Positions 22,855-35,225 of a stretch of DNA of 64,000 nucleotides are shown here, piece by piece. Positions within the stretch are counted from its first letter, which is position 1; every line of letters starts with the position of its first letter. This DNA is from Flaveria trinervia (lineage: Eukaryota; Streptophyta; Magnoliopsida; Asterales; Asteraceae): assembly GCA_025506515.1 (NCBI GenBank), contig CM046442.1, positions 15,367,687-15,431,686 of the forward strand. The letters are read 5' to 3'. Under the pieces are notes generated by a model. The model was not told the DNA's origin. It searched no databases and worked only from the letters and a program-made list of their open reading frames with translations. Both the position numbers and the translations under genes were made by a program.

Positions 22855-23790
22855 TGTTAGGTCTAGGATCAGTAGATCTAGTCCATTTTGTATAGGCTTA
22901 GTACTTGAATTAATATCTGTAATGAATAGTTGTAATTCATTATTGTGTATGCATTAAATGTATAGGTTAACCCATATATATGTGTGTTGATTTATGTATG
23001 TTTGCAGGCAAAACATTATAATTGGTGAATTGCTGAAAATTGACCAAGTGTGAGAAACATCTACGGATGAACATTTTGTTCTTCCGTAGATATATTCTTT
23101 ACAAGTAAAATTCCATCTGAATATCTTCTGCGGATGAACAACCAGGGCTGAGGAACAAGTCTACTACGGAAGAACAAGACTCCTGCGGAAGAGCAAGTTC
23201 ATGCTGAACAACAAGTCTCCTAAGGAAGAACAATTACCTACGAAAGACAATATTCCTGCGGAATCCAAACACTTGTATATATATATCATACAAGTGTTAC
23301 AAGTCAACAATTTGTCAAGTCAACAAGTCAGTTTTATGAATCCCAAGAGATACGGTGATTCCTTAACTGAATCAATTTCAAATCCTAAGAGATCCGGTGT
23401 TTCCTTAACAGAAACATGATTGTCTATAAATATGGATCCTAGGTTTCGAATCAAGAGACGACGGCAAGACGATGGTTCCACAACAGAAAAAAATCACATC
23501 AAAACACATAACTAAACCCTAACAGTCGTCACATCATCAAAACACAAAATTCAATATCATTCATTCATTCATTGTTTATTTGTAATCATAAACACGTTTT
23601 AATAAAATACGTTTGAATTGAATTTAATATTTTTTTCATTCATTAATTGTGTTTTCTTTTATCGTGTTCTTGAATATTTATTGATATTGAAATCTAATAC
23701 AAACAATTAAACCAAGCCAACGTTGATTCCGCAAACGTTGACTTGATTTCAACCAACGCTGAATTTCTGATTACGATCCTTAGATTCACA
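22855..23790 (+). repeat. 3' LTR of the SIRE-like Copia element
   Basis: The LTR is 936 bp, begins TGTTAGGTCTAGGATCAG and ends ATTCACA. The hairpin arms seen in the 5' LTR recur at 23061-23073 and 23077-23089. It differs from the 5' copy by scattered substitutions and small indels. Confidence 0.95.
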
Positions 23791-24450
23791 GTATTTATAA
23801 GTGATAAGGATAGCATCCATAGCTAGGGTTATTAAATTTAGATTACAAGTATAAAAAAATCATTATGTCTATGTGAACCCATAAGGTGAAACTACATGAT
23901 GCTTATCTAATTTACAGACAAAACAGAGGTTAGAATTATATAGTATAAACCATACTTGTATAGTGACATACTTGTATAGTTATAACTCAAAAGTAATATT
24001 ATTAGAATTGATTCTAGATTACCTTATGTTCTATGATTCTTCTATGAGTTGGAAGTGATATGTATGCTTAAAATATCAACACCATAGATCAATTTATTTA
24101 GATGATAACGTTATCGTTACTTTTTTCTAGGGTTCATGTTATGTTAATTAAGACTTGAAATCTAAGCTTACGTTTGAACCCTAAAATAAATGTGTCAATG
24201 AATCAATGTTTTATGGGTGAATGTTAGAGTAAAATCTAATGATTCCCTCTAGATACATATCTGAAAGTTACTTTTCATCGAATGTAAACTTTTACCTACA
24301 TTAGATCTTACCCATCCACATTAGATATTGTTCACTGAAGTTAAACTAACTGCATTAGATCTTACCCATCCGCATTAGATATTGTTCACCGAATGTGATA
24401 CCATAATCAAACTTACCCATTCACATTAGTTAGTATTCACCATAGGTTAT

Positions 24451-24607
24451 GGTTGCAAAAGTCGCTAGGTACTATTCGATCGGTCGACTAGGGAGTTGCG
24501 AGTACTTGACCTAGGGGGGAGGTGTACTCGGGGAGTACTCGCACATGGTAAATTATGAAGACATTCATTTTTAAGAATATATATATATATATATATAATT
24601 ATATATA

Positions 24608-24662
<55 letters not shown>

Positions 24663-25028
24663 GTTTATAACAAAATGCGTGAAAATCTATTTATATCAAA
24701 AGGATATGTTCAAATACTAAAGTATTGTAAAAATGATATTCACTTTTTAATATTTATACACATAATTATGTAATACTCGTCTTCCAAAGTATCTTAATGT
24801 AAAACAATAAAAATACAACAAGAACCGATGAAAATAGGGAAACTAGGTGAAAATCTTTAAAAGTCCGACTTAACCAAGTTGACCGAGTTGGATTGAGTAG
24901 GGCTGAGTTGAACCAAGTAGGCTCGAGTTGAATCAAGTTTGACCAATCCGAGTAAGGTTGATCAAGTTGAAGAGAAGCGCCTCGGCACTCAACCGAGTAC
25001 TCGGGCGCCTAGGCTGAGTTTTACAACA
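24451..25028. mobile_element. hAT-like MITE with a TA microsatellite
   Basis: The left end GGTTGCAAAAGTCGCTAGG pairs imperfectly with the right end read on the other strand, TGTTGTAAAACTCAGCCTAGG. Both termini are rich in GAGTACTCGG words. The middle holds a TA run (about 24578-24658). This style of terminus occurs in plant hAT-related MITEs. No clear 8-bp duplication was seen. Confidence 0.55.
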
Positions 25029-25439
25029 CTACCGAATGTGAGCTATTATCCGCAGTGGATGTTACTCATCTGTATTAGAGTTTACTCACTCATATTATTC
25101 TTTACTCACCTGCATTGAAGTTTACTAGCCTGCATTGGAGTTATTCTTTTGTATTGGTGTTTATTCACCCACATCAAACTTTACTTAACCGGATCTAAAT
25201 TTGCTCATCCGTATCGGTCCTATGGTCATTTGTATTGGCCCATACTCAACCAATGATCTTTCGTAATATCCCCCATTATCCGTTAGCTATCATCCATTTG
25301 CATTGTCCCGTACTTAACAAATGCTTATTCACATCTGAGTAAACACTCGCATCTAAGGATACTTAAAGTTCTTTCCCTATGTCTATTCAACATGTCAAAT
25401 ATTTCAAGGTTTAATATATGTCATTGTTATCAAATATCA

Positions 25440-26256
25440 ATGTGTTATAGGACTTCAATGCTCTAAAGGTTACATTTGTGGTTTACCTGTTGTCACTATT
25501 ATCAAAGATCAATGTGCTATATGACTTCCATGCTCCAAAGGTTACCCTTTTAGATTACCTATTGCATCTGTTATTAAAGACTAATATGTTATCTGATTTA
25601 TTGTGTTATAAGGATTACTTATGTGCTTTACCCTTACCCAAGTCTTACCTCGTGCAAGCATTTGATTGTCTTGCTTAGTGCATTGTATGGCTATAGTAGC
25701 TTTTTTGTACTAGCATTTGATTTCCTTGCTTAGTTCATTACATGGTAATAGTAGTTTTCCTTGAATTTGATTGCCCTACTTAGTGCATTGCTTGGTTATT
25801 GTAGCTTGCTTTATGCTAACATTCGATTGCCTTGCTTAGTGCATTGTACAGTTATAGAAGCTTGCTTTGTACTAGCATTTGATTTCCTTGCTAATTGCAT
25901 TGGATGATTACTAGAGTTTTTCCTTGTGCAAGCATATCATTGGAGTCTTACTTCATGCAAGCATATTGGTAGCGTCTTGCTTCGTGCAAGCATATCCTTG
26001 AGCCTTGCCTCGTGCAGCCATATCAATGGAGTCTAGCCTTGTGCAAGCATATTATTGGAATCTTGCTTTTTGCAACCATGTAATTAGAGTCTTGCCTTGT
26101 GCAAGCATCATAATGGAGTCTGCTTCATGTAAGCATATCACTGGAGGCTTGCCTTGTGCAAACATATTACTAGAGTCTTGCCCTATGCAAGCATATCATT
26201 GGAATCTTTTTTTGTGCAAGCATATCACTGGAGTCTTGCTTCGTGCAAGAAACTAA
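25440..26256. repeat. Degenerate tandem array, about 30-bp unit
   Basis: Units of the type CATATCATTGGAGTCTTGC followed by TTCGTGCAAG repeat from about 25920 to 26256. Looser related units extend left to about 25440. An independent degenerate array with GCATT and TTTACTCAC words lies at about 24281-24420 and 25030-25330. All open frames in it are repeat artefacts. Confidence 0.7.
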
Positions 26257-26780
26257 ATACCTTGCTTATTGCATGGTATTATTGTTGGAATCTTGTAATT
26301 AGGTATAAACATTGTCGTCATGACAATTTTATAAGAGTATGAAAGATATGTTTGACAATTTATGATTAATTAACTTGTATAATGTATCATTTATTTAATA
26401 TTGCACTTTGGTCATTTATCAAAGGTTTTCAAAGAGTTAAGAACTTGATATTTTATTTTTAAATAAAATCTACAACTCACTTAGGGACGCTGATTTTTAG
26501 TATGCATGCATGTAAATCAAAATGCTGTTGTGTAGGAGTTGGCATGGCATGAATAAGTTTCATGGATCAAGGGTTGACATCCAGTACTATGAATATGTTA
26601 TGAAATATTAAAAACAAAAGCTAGCTTCTATTTACTAGATAACCTTATGTAATATTTTTCTTAATTGAATGCTTTATATGATTCCGATGCAATGAAATAT
26701 TAAGAAGTTGTCGGTTTAAGAATAATGGTCATGATGTATGAAACACATAGTGAGAACTCCCGGGAACAGGGTCTTACACA

Positions 26781-29486
26781 AAATAATTACGTTTCATATT
26801 TGTAAACACATAAAAATATGAAGTAAACTATCTTAAACACCAAACACCAAACACCAACTGATCAGTTATCATGATTTCTTACTATAAATAGTAAACTCGC
26901 ATAGTCAAACAAGTAATGAACAAGAATGCTAAAATATGCATATGTTAGTGGGGGTATGTTTGGATCCTCATGTACTTGCTGGGGTGTGTCAAAAGATAGG
27001 AGACCAAGCGACCAGGGCTTTAGGTCTATTAGCAAATACATCCCCACACCCATGCGATGAGCGAGAAGACGCGATTCATTTTCAGTGGTTGTAAAATGAT
27101 CCATGAAAGGAACAAGGCATCTAGATTGTTATGAATGATCAACTACCTAATTTATAAACCGTGTCACATAAGCTCAATAATGTTGGCTGATGTCATTTTT
27201 AGTATACATTTTGCTAGTAAATAATGATGTGCAAGTTAGGAGTTCTTCTAGATAGCCATCCTCAAAGGGCATTAGAAGTTTTAAGAATAATAATTATGTT
27301 TTGAAATTAAGTTTGTAAAATATTATTTTGAGAGTAATATGAAATTACTATTTGGTACTTTCGCTATTATCAATTCTCTTAAGTATGTAAAATATTTAGA
27401 GAACGATACAAAATTACTAGTTTGTTACTTCCACTACTATCAATTATGCATTTCATCCGGTCTAGCGGGTGGGTTGTCATAAATCTAAAATAAAGTTAAG
27501 ATTGATGAGTTATCAATTCTTAAGTTTGATGTTTGTGGTTGTGAAAATTATAAAATTGAAAGGGAAATGTGTAGGAACTTTTCTCACATGAAAGGAGGAC
27601 AAACCTTGGGGTTGTATATAAACAATAGCATTCCTTGTATATTATTTCAATAAGACACTCAAGTTGGGACCTTATACGGTGTAAACCTCACACTCGAACC
27701 TCACACTCGTACTTTTGTGCTTTACACATTCATATCTACAAGCCATTTAAGAGCTCCTTTTGTATTTTTAAACTTTGGCTCAATGTTAGCACTAGTAACT
27801 TGTTACTGATGCATAGCTAGTTGCAACCAAAGTGAGTGAGATGCAAGTTACTACAGACCCCTTAGTGTTTTAGTAGCAAATGATGCGAGTAGCAAGGTAC
27901 TACATACCTAGATCACAAGTTGTCATTGCTTGATAGCAACGGAGCAATACCTACTGCATAGTAATAATGGCGAGTTCCTATTACTCATGTGTTACTATGA
28001 TTAAGTAGTTCCTACTAAAGTTACTACTACGCAATAGAGAGTTTTTATTGCTCACTTCTACTTATGGTTGGTAATTACAACTACTCCTACTTTGTTTCAC
28101 TGATCAATTGAGACTAATGTGATGAAACAAACACAAAAAATTAGTCAACTAAGGTTTTAAATAAGATTAATACTTTAGTTGTAAAAGAATCAATAAACGA
28201 GTTTAATACACTAATTGTATTAAATACATCTAATACAATATAATATCTAGTTTAATGATAGAGGAATTTCTACTTGATGTCAAATATTTTAATTAAGGTG
28301 TCTCCTTACTTGATTATACTAGAAAAGGAGAGAACAAACTTGAGGGTTTGAGAAAGAAATAAAAATAAAAAATAAAAAATTGGGAGACTTTATATGCTCT
28401 CAAGAACACATACACTGATACACGTAACAAATGTATCCATGATAAATTTTGGGCTCAATGGTCTTACTCCTGCAATGGTATCTACTTCATGATATTGTAA
28501 CTTGGAAAACAAATTCATGAGCGGTGAATATTGTATTATAGGAAGGGTGTCAAACACATGTGTTTACTTTAACAATGTAAGATTTTATAGAAGAACCGAC
28601 TAAAATCTATTTTCTTTGCTAGATATGTATTTAATATTTCATTTATTTTGTAAACATTTTTGTACTATTGACTTTTGGACAAATAAAAATGATATGTTTA
28701 TATATTTTAATGTCAAAAGCTCAATGCTTTCCTACAATCTTAAGAAACGAGTCATGATTGTCACTCGTATCTTAGGTTAATTTTATTTTTTCATAGTATT
28801 TATCCTTTTTTTTTCTGAATCGGCCTAAATTGGCTTAAATAGTCCAGTTGGTGGTTAAACATTTATTGCTTACAGTCCAATGGTTTAAATCTGCACAAAA
28901 CCAAAACCTATCAACGCTTGACCTTTAACCCATTCAGTTTTTAATTTTTACTCATGGTCATATACATGTGTACTTTTTGCAACACTAGTTTCTATGATAA
29001 CGTAACGACGATCATCACTTGCAGAGAAATCAATATCCCTATATTCATCTTGCGACATCAACACGCTGCGAATTGTACATGACCATGGAGTTGTGTGAGC
29101 CAAAAGCAGTTGCACGAGCACATAAATTTGCTATTACTAAGTTTAGGTATATGGGCTGGGCCTAGAATTTGTACGTATGTTGGGTTTTGAACTTGGGCCA
29201 AGATGTGAAACTGATTTAGGCTACAAAGTGCAGTGTAGAACTGTAGATCTGATTAAGGCTACAAAGAGTAGATGCTTGTAAAAAGTACAAGAAACCCAAT
29301 TTTATCGGGCTACTCATGTTGGATTAGGCCTATTGACGTGTCAATAACCTGAAGTCCAGACCGACTATTTACCATAGCTTAATATGGATCAATTGCCAAA
29401 AAATAATAATAAAAAAACTAAATGGTATGTCTTATTATTTTTTTATACTTAATAAAATAATTATAAATGAGGATATGTGTCATTAT
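26781..29486. other. AT-rich intergenic DNA
   Basis: No gene is supported. At about 27830-28090 there are many GTTACTAC / AGTAGCAA words that form loose subrepeats. Similar words occur at 36560-36790. Otherwise I see nothing in it. Confidence 0.45.
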
Positions 29487-30011
29487 AGGAGGGTCTAAAT
29501 GAGAACTTTTTTTTTGTAAGAACTCTAATAACTAATGTGTGTCATAGTTTTAAATGTCAAAATGATAACTCTCGAAAACATAATAAAAAATTATAAAACA
29601 AAAAGTAACATATAAATAAAATAAATAAAAACACAAAATATATTCTCTCGTTTCCTCTTTGATAAAAAAATATAAAAAGTTATAAAAAAGTTAAAAAAAC
29701 TCATTTTTTTACGAACGTCGTTTTACACATATATAATATCGGATTCACACATGTGTAAGACTGAATTTACACATGTGTAAATAATTTGTGGAAGATTTTT
29801 TAAAAAAAATATATATCAATATGGTAGACGTTGGAAAGATTAAAAATACTAAAACTAATGGTGATTTTATAAAAAAAATAATGTCGTGAAAAAAAATATA
29901 TGAACATTTAAATAAAATTTGTAAATTACATGTGACATGCATTTCATATTAAATGTATGGTTAATATTTTTTTAAAGTTTCACAGAAAATAATAGTTTTT
30001 AAGATAATCCT
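29487..30011 (-). mobile_element. MITE family A, diverged copy in opposite orientation
   Basis: The left end AGGAGGGTCTAAATGAGAAC is the complement of the right end of the copy at 2981. Internal blocks appear in reverse order and reverse complement. They include the ATTTACACATGTGTAAAT palindromes at about 29743-29785, the tract ATCAATATGGTAGACGTTGG, and AATGTCGTG. It is more diverged than the first copy. Confidence 0.65.
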
Positions 30012-30967
30012 ATCACATGTCACCATTTGTATATCATCACACATTTTCTCACCTCTCTCCAATGGTAAATATTCATCTCTAATAAAAGGTCAACTTAAGT
30101 AGACACGTGATGAAACCACAACATTCTCATTAAAATTTTACCATTTTTCTTTACTATTAAATAATAGCATTAGTTACTAATAATAATATTAACTCTTTTA
30201 TTAAATTAAAGTAATATTTTAATCTATTAAGAAAAAGATCTTTGTATTAACATTATTTAAAAATAAATAAATTTTATGAAGTAAGAAACTTTTTTAAAAC
30301 ATCAAACTTTTCTAAAATATATAATATTTGAAATTTAGAGTTTTTAAAAAGTAAAGTTTCTATAAATAGTAAATGATTACAATGGGAGTTATAATAAAAA
30401 AAGTTTTTAAAAATAATATCTTTTAAACGTTTGTTATGAAATAAAACTTTTTATTAAAAAAAAGGTTAAAAGGTTGATATCACTTTTTTTAACAGTCCTA
30501 AATTATAAGTAACATCAATTATATAGTATCTTTGAATATCGTTTATAAATTTAATAAATCAAGTAATATTAAATAATGATGAAACTAAAATATATTTTTA
30601 TATATTAAATAAACAATAATATTAGAGCTATTTTTTCGATATTAGAGATAACTTTTTTAATATATTTAACTCCATGTAATACATGAATTGCTAACATACA
30701 TACCCTTATATTCAATAGTTTCTTTATACTATGAAAGTATGAAAGGGAACATTAATTCAAAGCGAAATTGACCAAAAATTACCAAAAATAGAAACAAACT
30801 GGGTTAATTCAAACAAACCGAATTATGAGTGGAAAATATAAATCAGCTGCTATAATTTTATACATACAAATAAAATCTTATATACAATTTGGATTCGGAT
30901 TTATAGGTGTATGGACTCGTAACTCACAAACTTGGATTTCTAACATAGTCTTATCTTACTTGTAAAA
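30012..30967. other. AT-rich intergenic DNA with a diverged direct repeat
   Basis: No gene is seen. Positions 30711-30942 resemble 32949-33173 in the same orientation, sharing words such as AATTCAAACAAACCGA and ATACAATTTGGATTCG, with clear divergence. Confidence 0.5.
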
Positions 30968-31230
30968 GAGTTAAGTTCGATTTAGCCTTTTAAAAATTTG
31001 ACAAAATAATAATTTACTTCAAAAAATTATAAAAATCAATTACCTTAAAAAGTTTCATAAATTGTTCTATTTCAATCCAAAATTTTCATTACTTATTAAT
31101 TTCAACTTAATCTAAATTAATAAGTTTCGGACTGAAATTGTAACAATTTATGAAACTTTTGGAGGTAAAATGATGTTTTTAATTTATTGAAGGAAGTAAT
31201 TATTTTTGGGGAACAAATTAAAATTAACTC
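30968..31230. mobile_element. Foldback MITE with very long inverted arms
   Basis: The left arm begins GAGTTAAGTTCGATTT and the right arm, read on the other strand, begins GAGTTAATTTTAATTT. The arms stay alignable for about 110 bp, including AAGTTTCATAAATTGTT (31058-31074) and its inverse, and leave a short centre. No coding capacity is present. A Mutator-type origin is possible because the termini resemble those of the element at 31298. Confidence 0.7.
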
Positions 31231-31297
31231 TATAATAAATGATACATATGTGGATTGTGGAGATGTGTCATCGCCATATTTATTCTCTCATTTATTT

Positions 31298-32536
31298 GAG
31301 TAAATTAATTTTCGTCTTTTAACTTTATAGCAAATTTCAGAGATTGTCCTTAAACTAAGGAAATTAAAGTAACTGTCCTTTACATTTAAATTTCGTTACA
31401 CGTTTAGTCATTTCCTCTAACGGGCGTTAAAATTTCCAGTTAAGTTCAGTCACATGCCATGCACATGAGGGTAAATTGGTCTTTTTAACCTCATTAAAAA
31501 ATACATAAATACTAAAACCCACCCACCTCACCCACCCTACACCATCTCTTTCTCTTCTTCAATGGCGGTTGTGACCGGAGGTGGTAGCGGCTTCGGTGGT
31601 GGCTTCAACGGTGGCCATCGGTGGTGGTTGGTGGTGGCTACGTTGGTGGCTGCCGGTGGTAGCTGAGGTGGTGGCTACGATGGTGGCTACCGGTGGTGGT
31701 TGCGACCGATGGTAGTTAGGGATCATGGTGTAGGGTGGGGTGGGGATGAGTTGAGTGGGAGGTGTTTTAGAGATTTATGGTGGTTGTGGTGGTTAGATCT
31801 GTTTTTTGGTGGTTCAAAAGGCTCACGGCGGTTGTGACCGAAGGCGGCGACGGCTTCGGTGGTAGCTTCAATAGTGGCCGTCGGTGGTGGTTACGGTGGT
31901 GGCTACGTTGGTCGTTGCCGGTGGTAGCTGTCGTGGTAGCTACGATGGTGGCTACTAGTGGTGGTTAGCAGTGGTGGTTGCGGCCGATGGTAGTTGGGGA
32001 TAATGGTGTAGGGTAGGGTGGGGATGAGTTGAGTGGGAGGCTGCTTCAGGAATTCATTGTGGTTGTGGTGGTTAGATATGTTTTTTGGTGGTTCAAGAGG
32101 CTCACAACGATTGTAAGTGGCGACGGCTTTGGTGGTGGCTTCAATGGTGGCCGTCAGTGGTGGTTGCGGTGGTGGCTACCGATGGTGGCTAACGGTGGTG
32201 GTAGTACAGGACAGGCCAATGGTGGCTACAGGTGGTAGCTGTATGTATATATGTATGTATGAATATATATGAGAGAGAGAGAGAGAGATATGATGGTTTT
32301 TTGTGTATCTTTCAATCTGTTTATTAATTTGTAAATTAATTAGGTTAAATGATAAAATTGTCCTCATGTGCATGACATGTGATTGAATTTAACTGAAAAT
32401 TTTAACACCCGTTAGAGGAAAGGACTAAACGTGTAACGAAATTTAAACGTAAAAGACAATTACTGTAATTTTTTTAGGTTAAGGACAATCTCTGAAATTT
32501 GCTATAAAGTTAAAGGACGAAAAATATAATTTACTC
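31298..32536. mobile_element. Non-autonomous Mutator-like element (TIR-MULE)
   Basis: Terminal inverted repeats of about 200 bp begin GAGTAAATTAATTTTCGTC on the left and, read inversely, GAGTAAATTATATTTTTCGTCC-like on the right. They are flanked by a perfect 9-bp duplication CATTTATTT (31289-31297 and 32537-32545). A 9-bp duplication and long arms are the hallmark of Mutator-like elements. No transposase is encoded. The interior is a GGT-rich tandem array. Confidence 0.88.
31565..32250. repeat. About 270-bp GGT-rich unit, nearly three tandem copies, inside the MULE
   Basis: The phrase GGCTTCGGTGGTGGCTTCAA starts units near 31588, 31852 (variant) and 32125 (variant). Each is followed by TGGCTAC-rich sequence and then GGGGATGAGTTGAGTGGGAGG. 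The open frames (31777-31968, 32029-32238) are Gly/Val/Trp-rich repeat products, and I do not treat them as genes. Confidence 0.7.
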
Positions 32537-34879
32537 CATTTATTTTTTTCCTCTAAACTATTTTTTTCTTCCTTAGTAGTCGAATAAATAATTTTCGTAA
32601 TTTTATCTTTCTCTCCTATATATCATAAATTCAAGTGCTTCTTAAAGCAATAATTTTCAATAGATATTATTCATTTAATGAAAGCTAAGTATTCTGTTAA
32701 AAAAAAATACACTTTTCAAAACACAATAAAAACTTTTTAAAATTATAAATAAATTTATTTTTAAATAAAGGTTTATATTAAACCATTTGAACTAAAAAAA
32801 TTGAAAAGTTAATAAAAACCATGAATTTTTAAACAACAAGATATTAATAAAAAATAAAACTTCTAAAAGCATAACTTTTAAGACGAATATTTTAAACATA
32901 ATAAAAAATATTTTATCAAACTAATTAAATTCCTTTTACTCATATGTAATTTGAATAGTTTTTGTACTAGAAAAGTACGAAAGTGAACATGAAATCAAGG
33001 TGAATTTGACTTAGAATTACGTATATAGAAATAAACAAAGGTTTATTCAAACAAACCGAGGAAAATATAAATTTGGTCGCTATATTTTTTTTCTACAAAT
33101 AAGAACTTACATACAATTTGGATTCGTATTGTCAAGTGTCTCGACTCGAAACTCACGAATTTGTAAACTTGATTCGAAACCGAATTCCTAATTCAAATTG
33201 GTCTCTAACGGGACACAAACATTAAAAACCAAGTATAGATTTCAATATTTGGACTCGAAACTCAATAACTCTTTGTTTTAACATTAAATTTTCAAGTACA
33301 TTGAATATGAACACCCATGCGGGTATCAAAGTCAAACGCAATGTGGCAACCATGAAAATCGAATGATGAAAACAAAAACGAATGAAGATAGAAGATGATC
33401 GCTCGACATTTCAATATTTGGATTATTAAAGGGATAATGTGACACAAATATCAACTCTTATTAACATGTAATTATCACTTATGGCGTATGGCTTATTATT
33501 CGTATCCAATTTGAGCACATATTAACAAAATAGGGCAAATTGTATAAGAATGATGCATAATTCGTCATCTGTTTAATTTTTGATTATATTATAAAGTTTA
33601 ACGTTTTGGGCTTTTATGTTTGTACCAAATTATAATATCACAAAGTTAAAAATACATATATCACAAAGTTTTATTAACATTTTGTCCTCGAAATTGAACT
33701 TATGAAATTACATTATTTTCTAACTCAAGACGTGTAATGCTACATGCAAGCAATTATGAATCTTGAATACTAGGTTCATAGCGATCGAAAATAACAAAAC
33801 TAGATATGCTTTTAATATGTATTTCTTTAAAGTAACAAAATATGGTACTTATTGTTGAAATAATACGTGTTCAATTCAGTTACAAACACATTACATTTTA
33901 GTATTTCATTTCTAATATTTTTGTTATTTTGTGGTACATGTTTTGCATATTACACTTGATTATTGTGGTCGGGTATGTTGGGCATGAAGGCTTGATGGAG
34001 CAGCTTATATGGGTAATTATGTTCGTGGGAGCACCTCATAAAAGATAAAAGAGAGTCCATGGTTGATTAATTTGGATGAGATTGCACACCCTTCATCAGT
34101 TATCTTGCATATCATAACATGAATCAATATATATCTTTGTGATCATCATCTCTGATCATCTTCATAGTCTCTCACCTTCTTCTCCATACTTGTTCTAGCA
34201 TTTCATCATTGCTTTCATTTGTCTTAGATCTCTCTCTTTTGAGGTCAAAAAGTCTGTATCATATAGATATTGTCCACCGATGAGATTAGAGTATTGTGGT
34301 TCTTGTTCTTGTGTATAGTTGTTAGTCGTTTCTTGATTGTAGATTTTGAATGAGTAACCGCTATTTGGTTCAATTCTTGAATAGTTGTATGGATCGATTG
34401 TTTTACCCCTCTAGAATATTTTCACAAAATACAAATCTCAACTCTTTGTCCTATAAATTGCAACAAGTAACTAGTCATATAGCTCAAATCAAACCTTTAA
34501 CACACTTAATTAGCAACAAAATATGCAAATCTCATGAACCACAATTAATAATATTAAAACCAAAAATTAATGAAACATATAGCGATGCAATTTACGATCC
34601 AAACCCCTAGGTTTTAAGGTTTTTGAAATCCAACAAACCTTTAGATGCAAATTGGATCGTTGTTAGCTTAGGGTGCGAGAGAGGAAGAGCTGAAATGCTT
34701 GCAAATGATGGGGAGGCGAGGGGGGTTGTGGTGACGGGGCGCGGCGACGAGAGGGGCTGCGGCGATGGCGCTAAGGATTGCGGCGTCGGCGAGGAAGATT
34801 TAGCAAGTGTGGTATGCGATGGAGGGGATGCTTCAAGACGGTTGGTTAATATGTTATGAAGGGGGTAAAGTTGTCCATA
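32537..34879. other. AT-rich intergenic DNA, with a GC-rich island at its end
   Basis: The direct repeat 32949-33173 lies here. From about 34000 to 34350 there is CT-rich, leader-like sequence that could belong to an unrecognised LTR. Positions 34660-34850 are a GC-rich GGCG-rich island with open frames on both strands that match nothing I know. Confidence 0.4.
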
Positions 34880-35225
34880 ATTCCATATAACATTTGTAAC
34901 ATCTGCCCATGTAAATCTTTTTATATTTATATGTATACCTAACCCATGGAAACTCACTAACTTTTAAAGTTGACCCTTTATTTTTAATATGTTTTAGGAT
35001 TGTTGCTTGAGGATTCTTCTTGTTCATATAGGATTTCGACTTAGTTAAATAAATATCTTATGTTGTTGTTCAAATCTTTGTTGCATTGTAACGACTTAAT
35101 TGTCTAGTTTTATTCTATGAAAAATGACATTTAATATTATTTTAACTTATTAAGTTCCATGATCTATGAACAAGCGTTTCACATTCGTCTGCCTCGATGA
35201 TTCCGTCATCGGTCGGGGTGTGACA
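34880..35225 (+). mobile_element. 3' end fragment of a Gypsy-type LTR
   Basis: This segment shares ordered blocks with the right ends of the LTRs at 36958-49056 and 54611-56866. They are GGAAACTCACTAAC, GTTCATATAGGATTTCGACT, TAAGTTCCATGATCTATGAAC and the terminal GGTCGGGGTGTGACA. The left part of the LTR is missing or unrecognisable. Confidence 0.7.

Larger units (their letters stand above)
6658..23790 (+). mobile_element. Complete but degenerate Copia LTR retrotransposon (SIRE-like), 17.1 kb
   Basis: Two long terminal repeats (6658-7587 and 22855-23790) begin TGTTAGGTCTAG, end in CA, and are flanked by the 5-bp duplication GTATT (6653-6657 and 23791-23795). A tRNA-Met-type primer site follows the left LTR and a polypurine tract precedes the right LTR. 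The domain order gag, protease, integrase, RT, RNase H is that of Copia elements. The motifs around the protease and pre-integrase region, the long gag extension and the post-pol ORF point to the SIRE lineage, from knowledge of the family. The element is inflated by a 2.4-kb solo LTR (16682-19095) and possibly another insert (about 19285-19660). The coding region carries many stops and frameshifts. By eye the first about 320 bp of the LTRs differ by roughly 4 percent, which suggests an old insertion. Confidence 0.93.
23796..26780 (+). mobile_element. Old Gypsy-type LTR remnant with degenerate internal tandem repeats
   Basis: The right part resembles the Tekay LTRs at 38269 and 45430. ACAACTCACTTAGGGACGCTGA (26471-26492) corresponds to the Tekay phrase with CTCACTTAGCAACGCTGA, and the end CCCGGGAACAGGGTCTTACA corresponds to GAACGGGGCCTTACA. 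No left end or duplication was found. No internal coding domain is adjacent, so it is a solo LTR or fragment. Confidence 0.5.

Noticed and set aside
31777..32238. Gly/Trp/Val-rich short open frames
   Set aside because: They arise from GGT-rich tandem units inside the MULE. Frames are short and not conserved among the tandem copies.
34607..34957. 116-codon minus-strand frame in a GC-rich island
   Set aside because: It is Ser/Pro/Thr-rich, overlaps an open frame on the other strand and runs into an LTR fragment. No family resemblance was seen.
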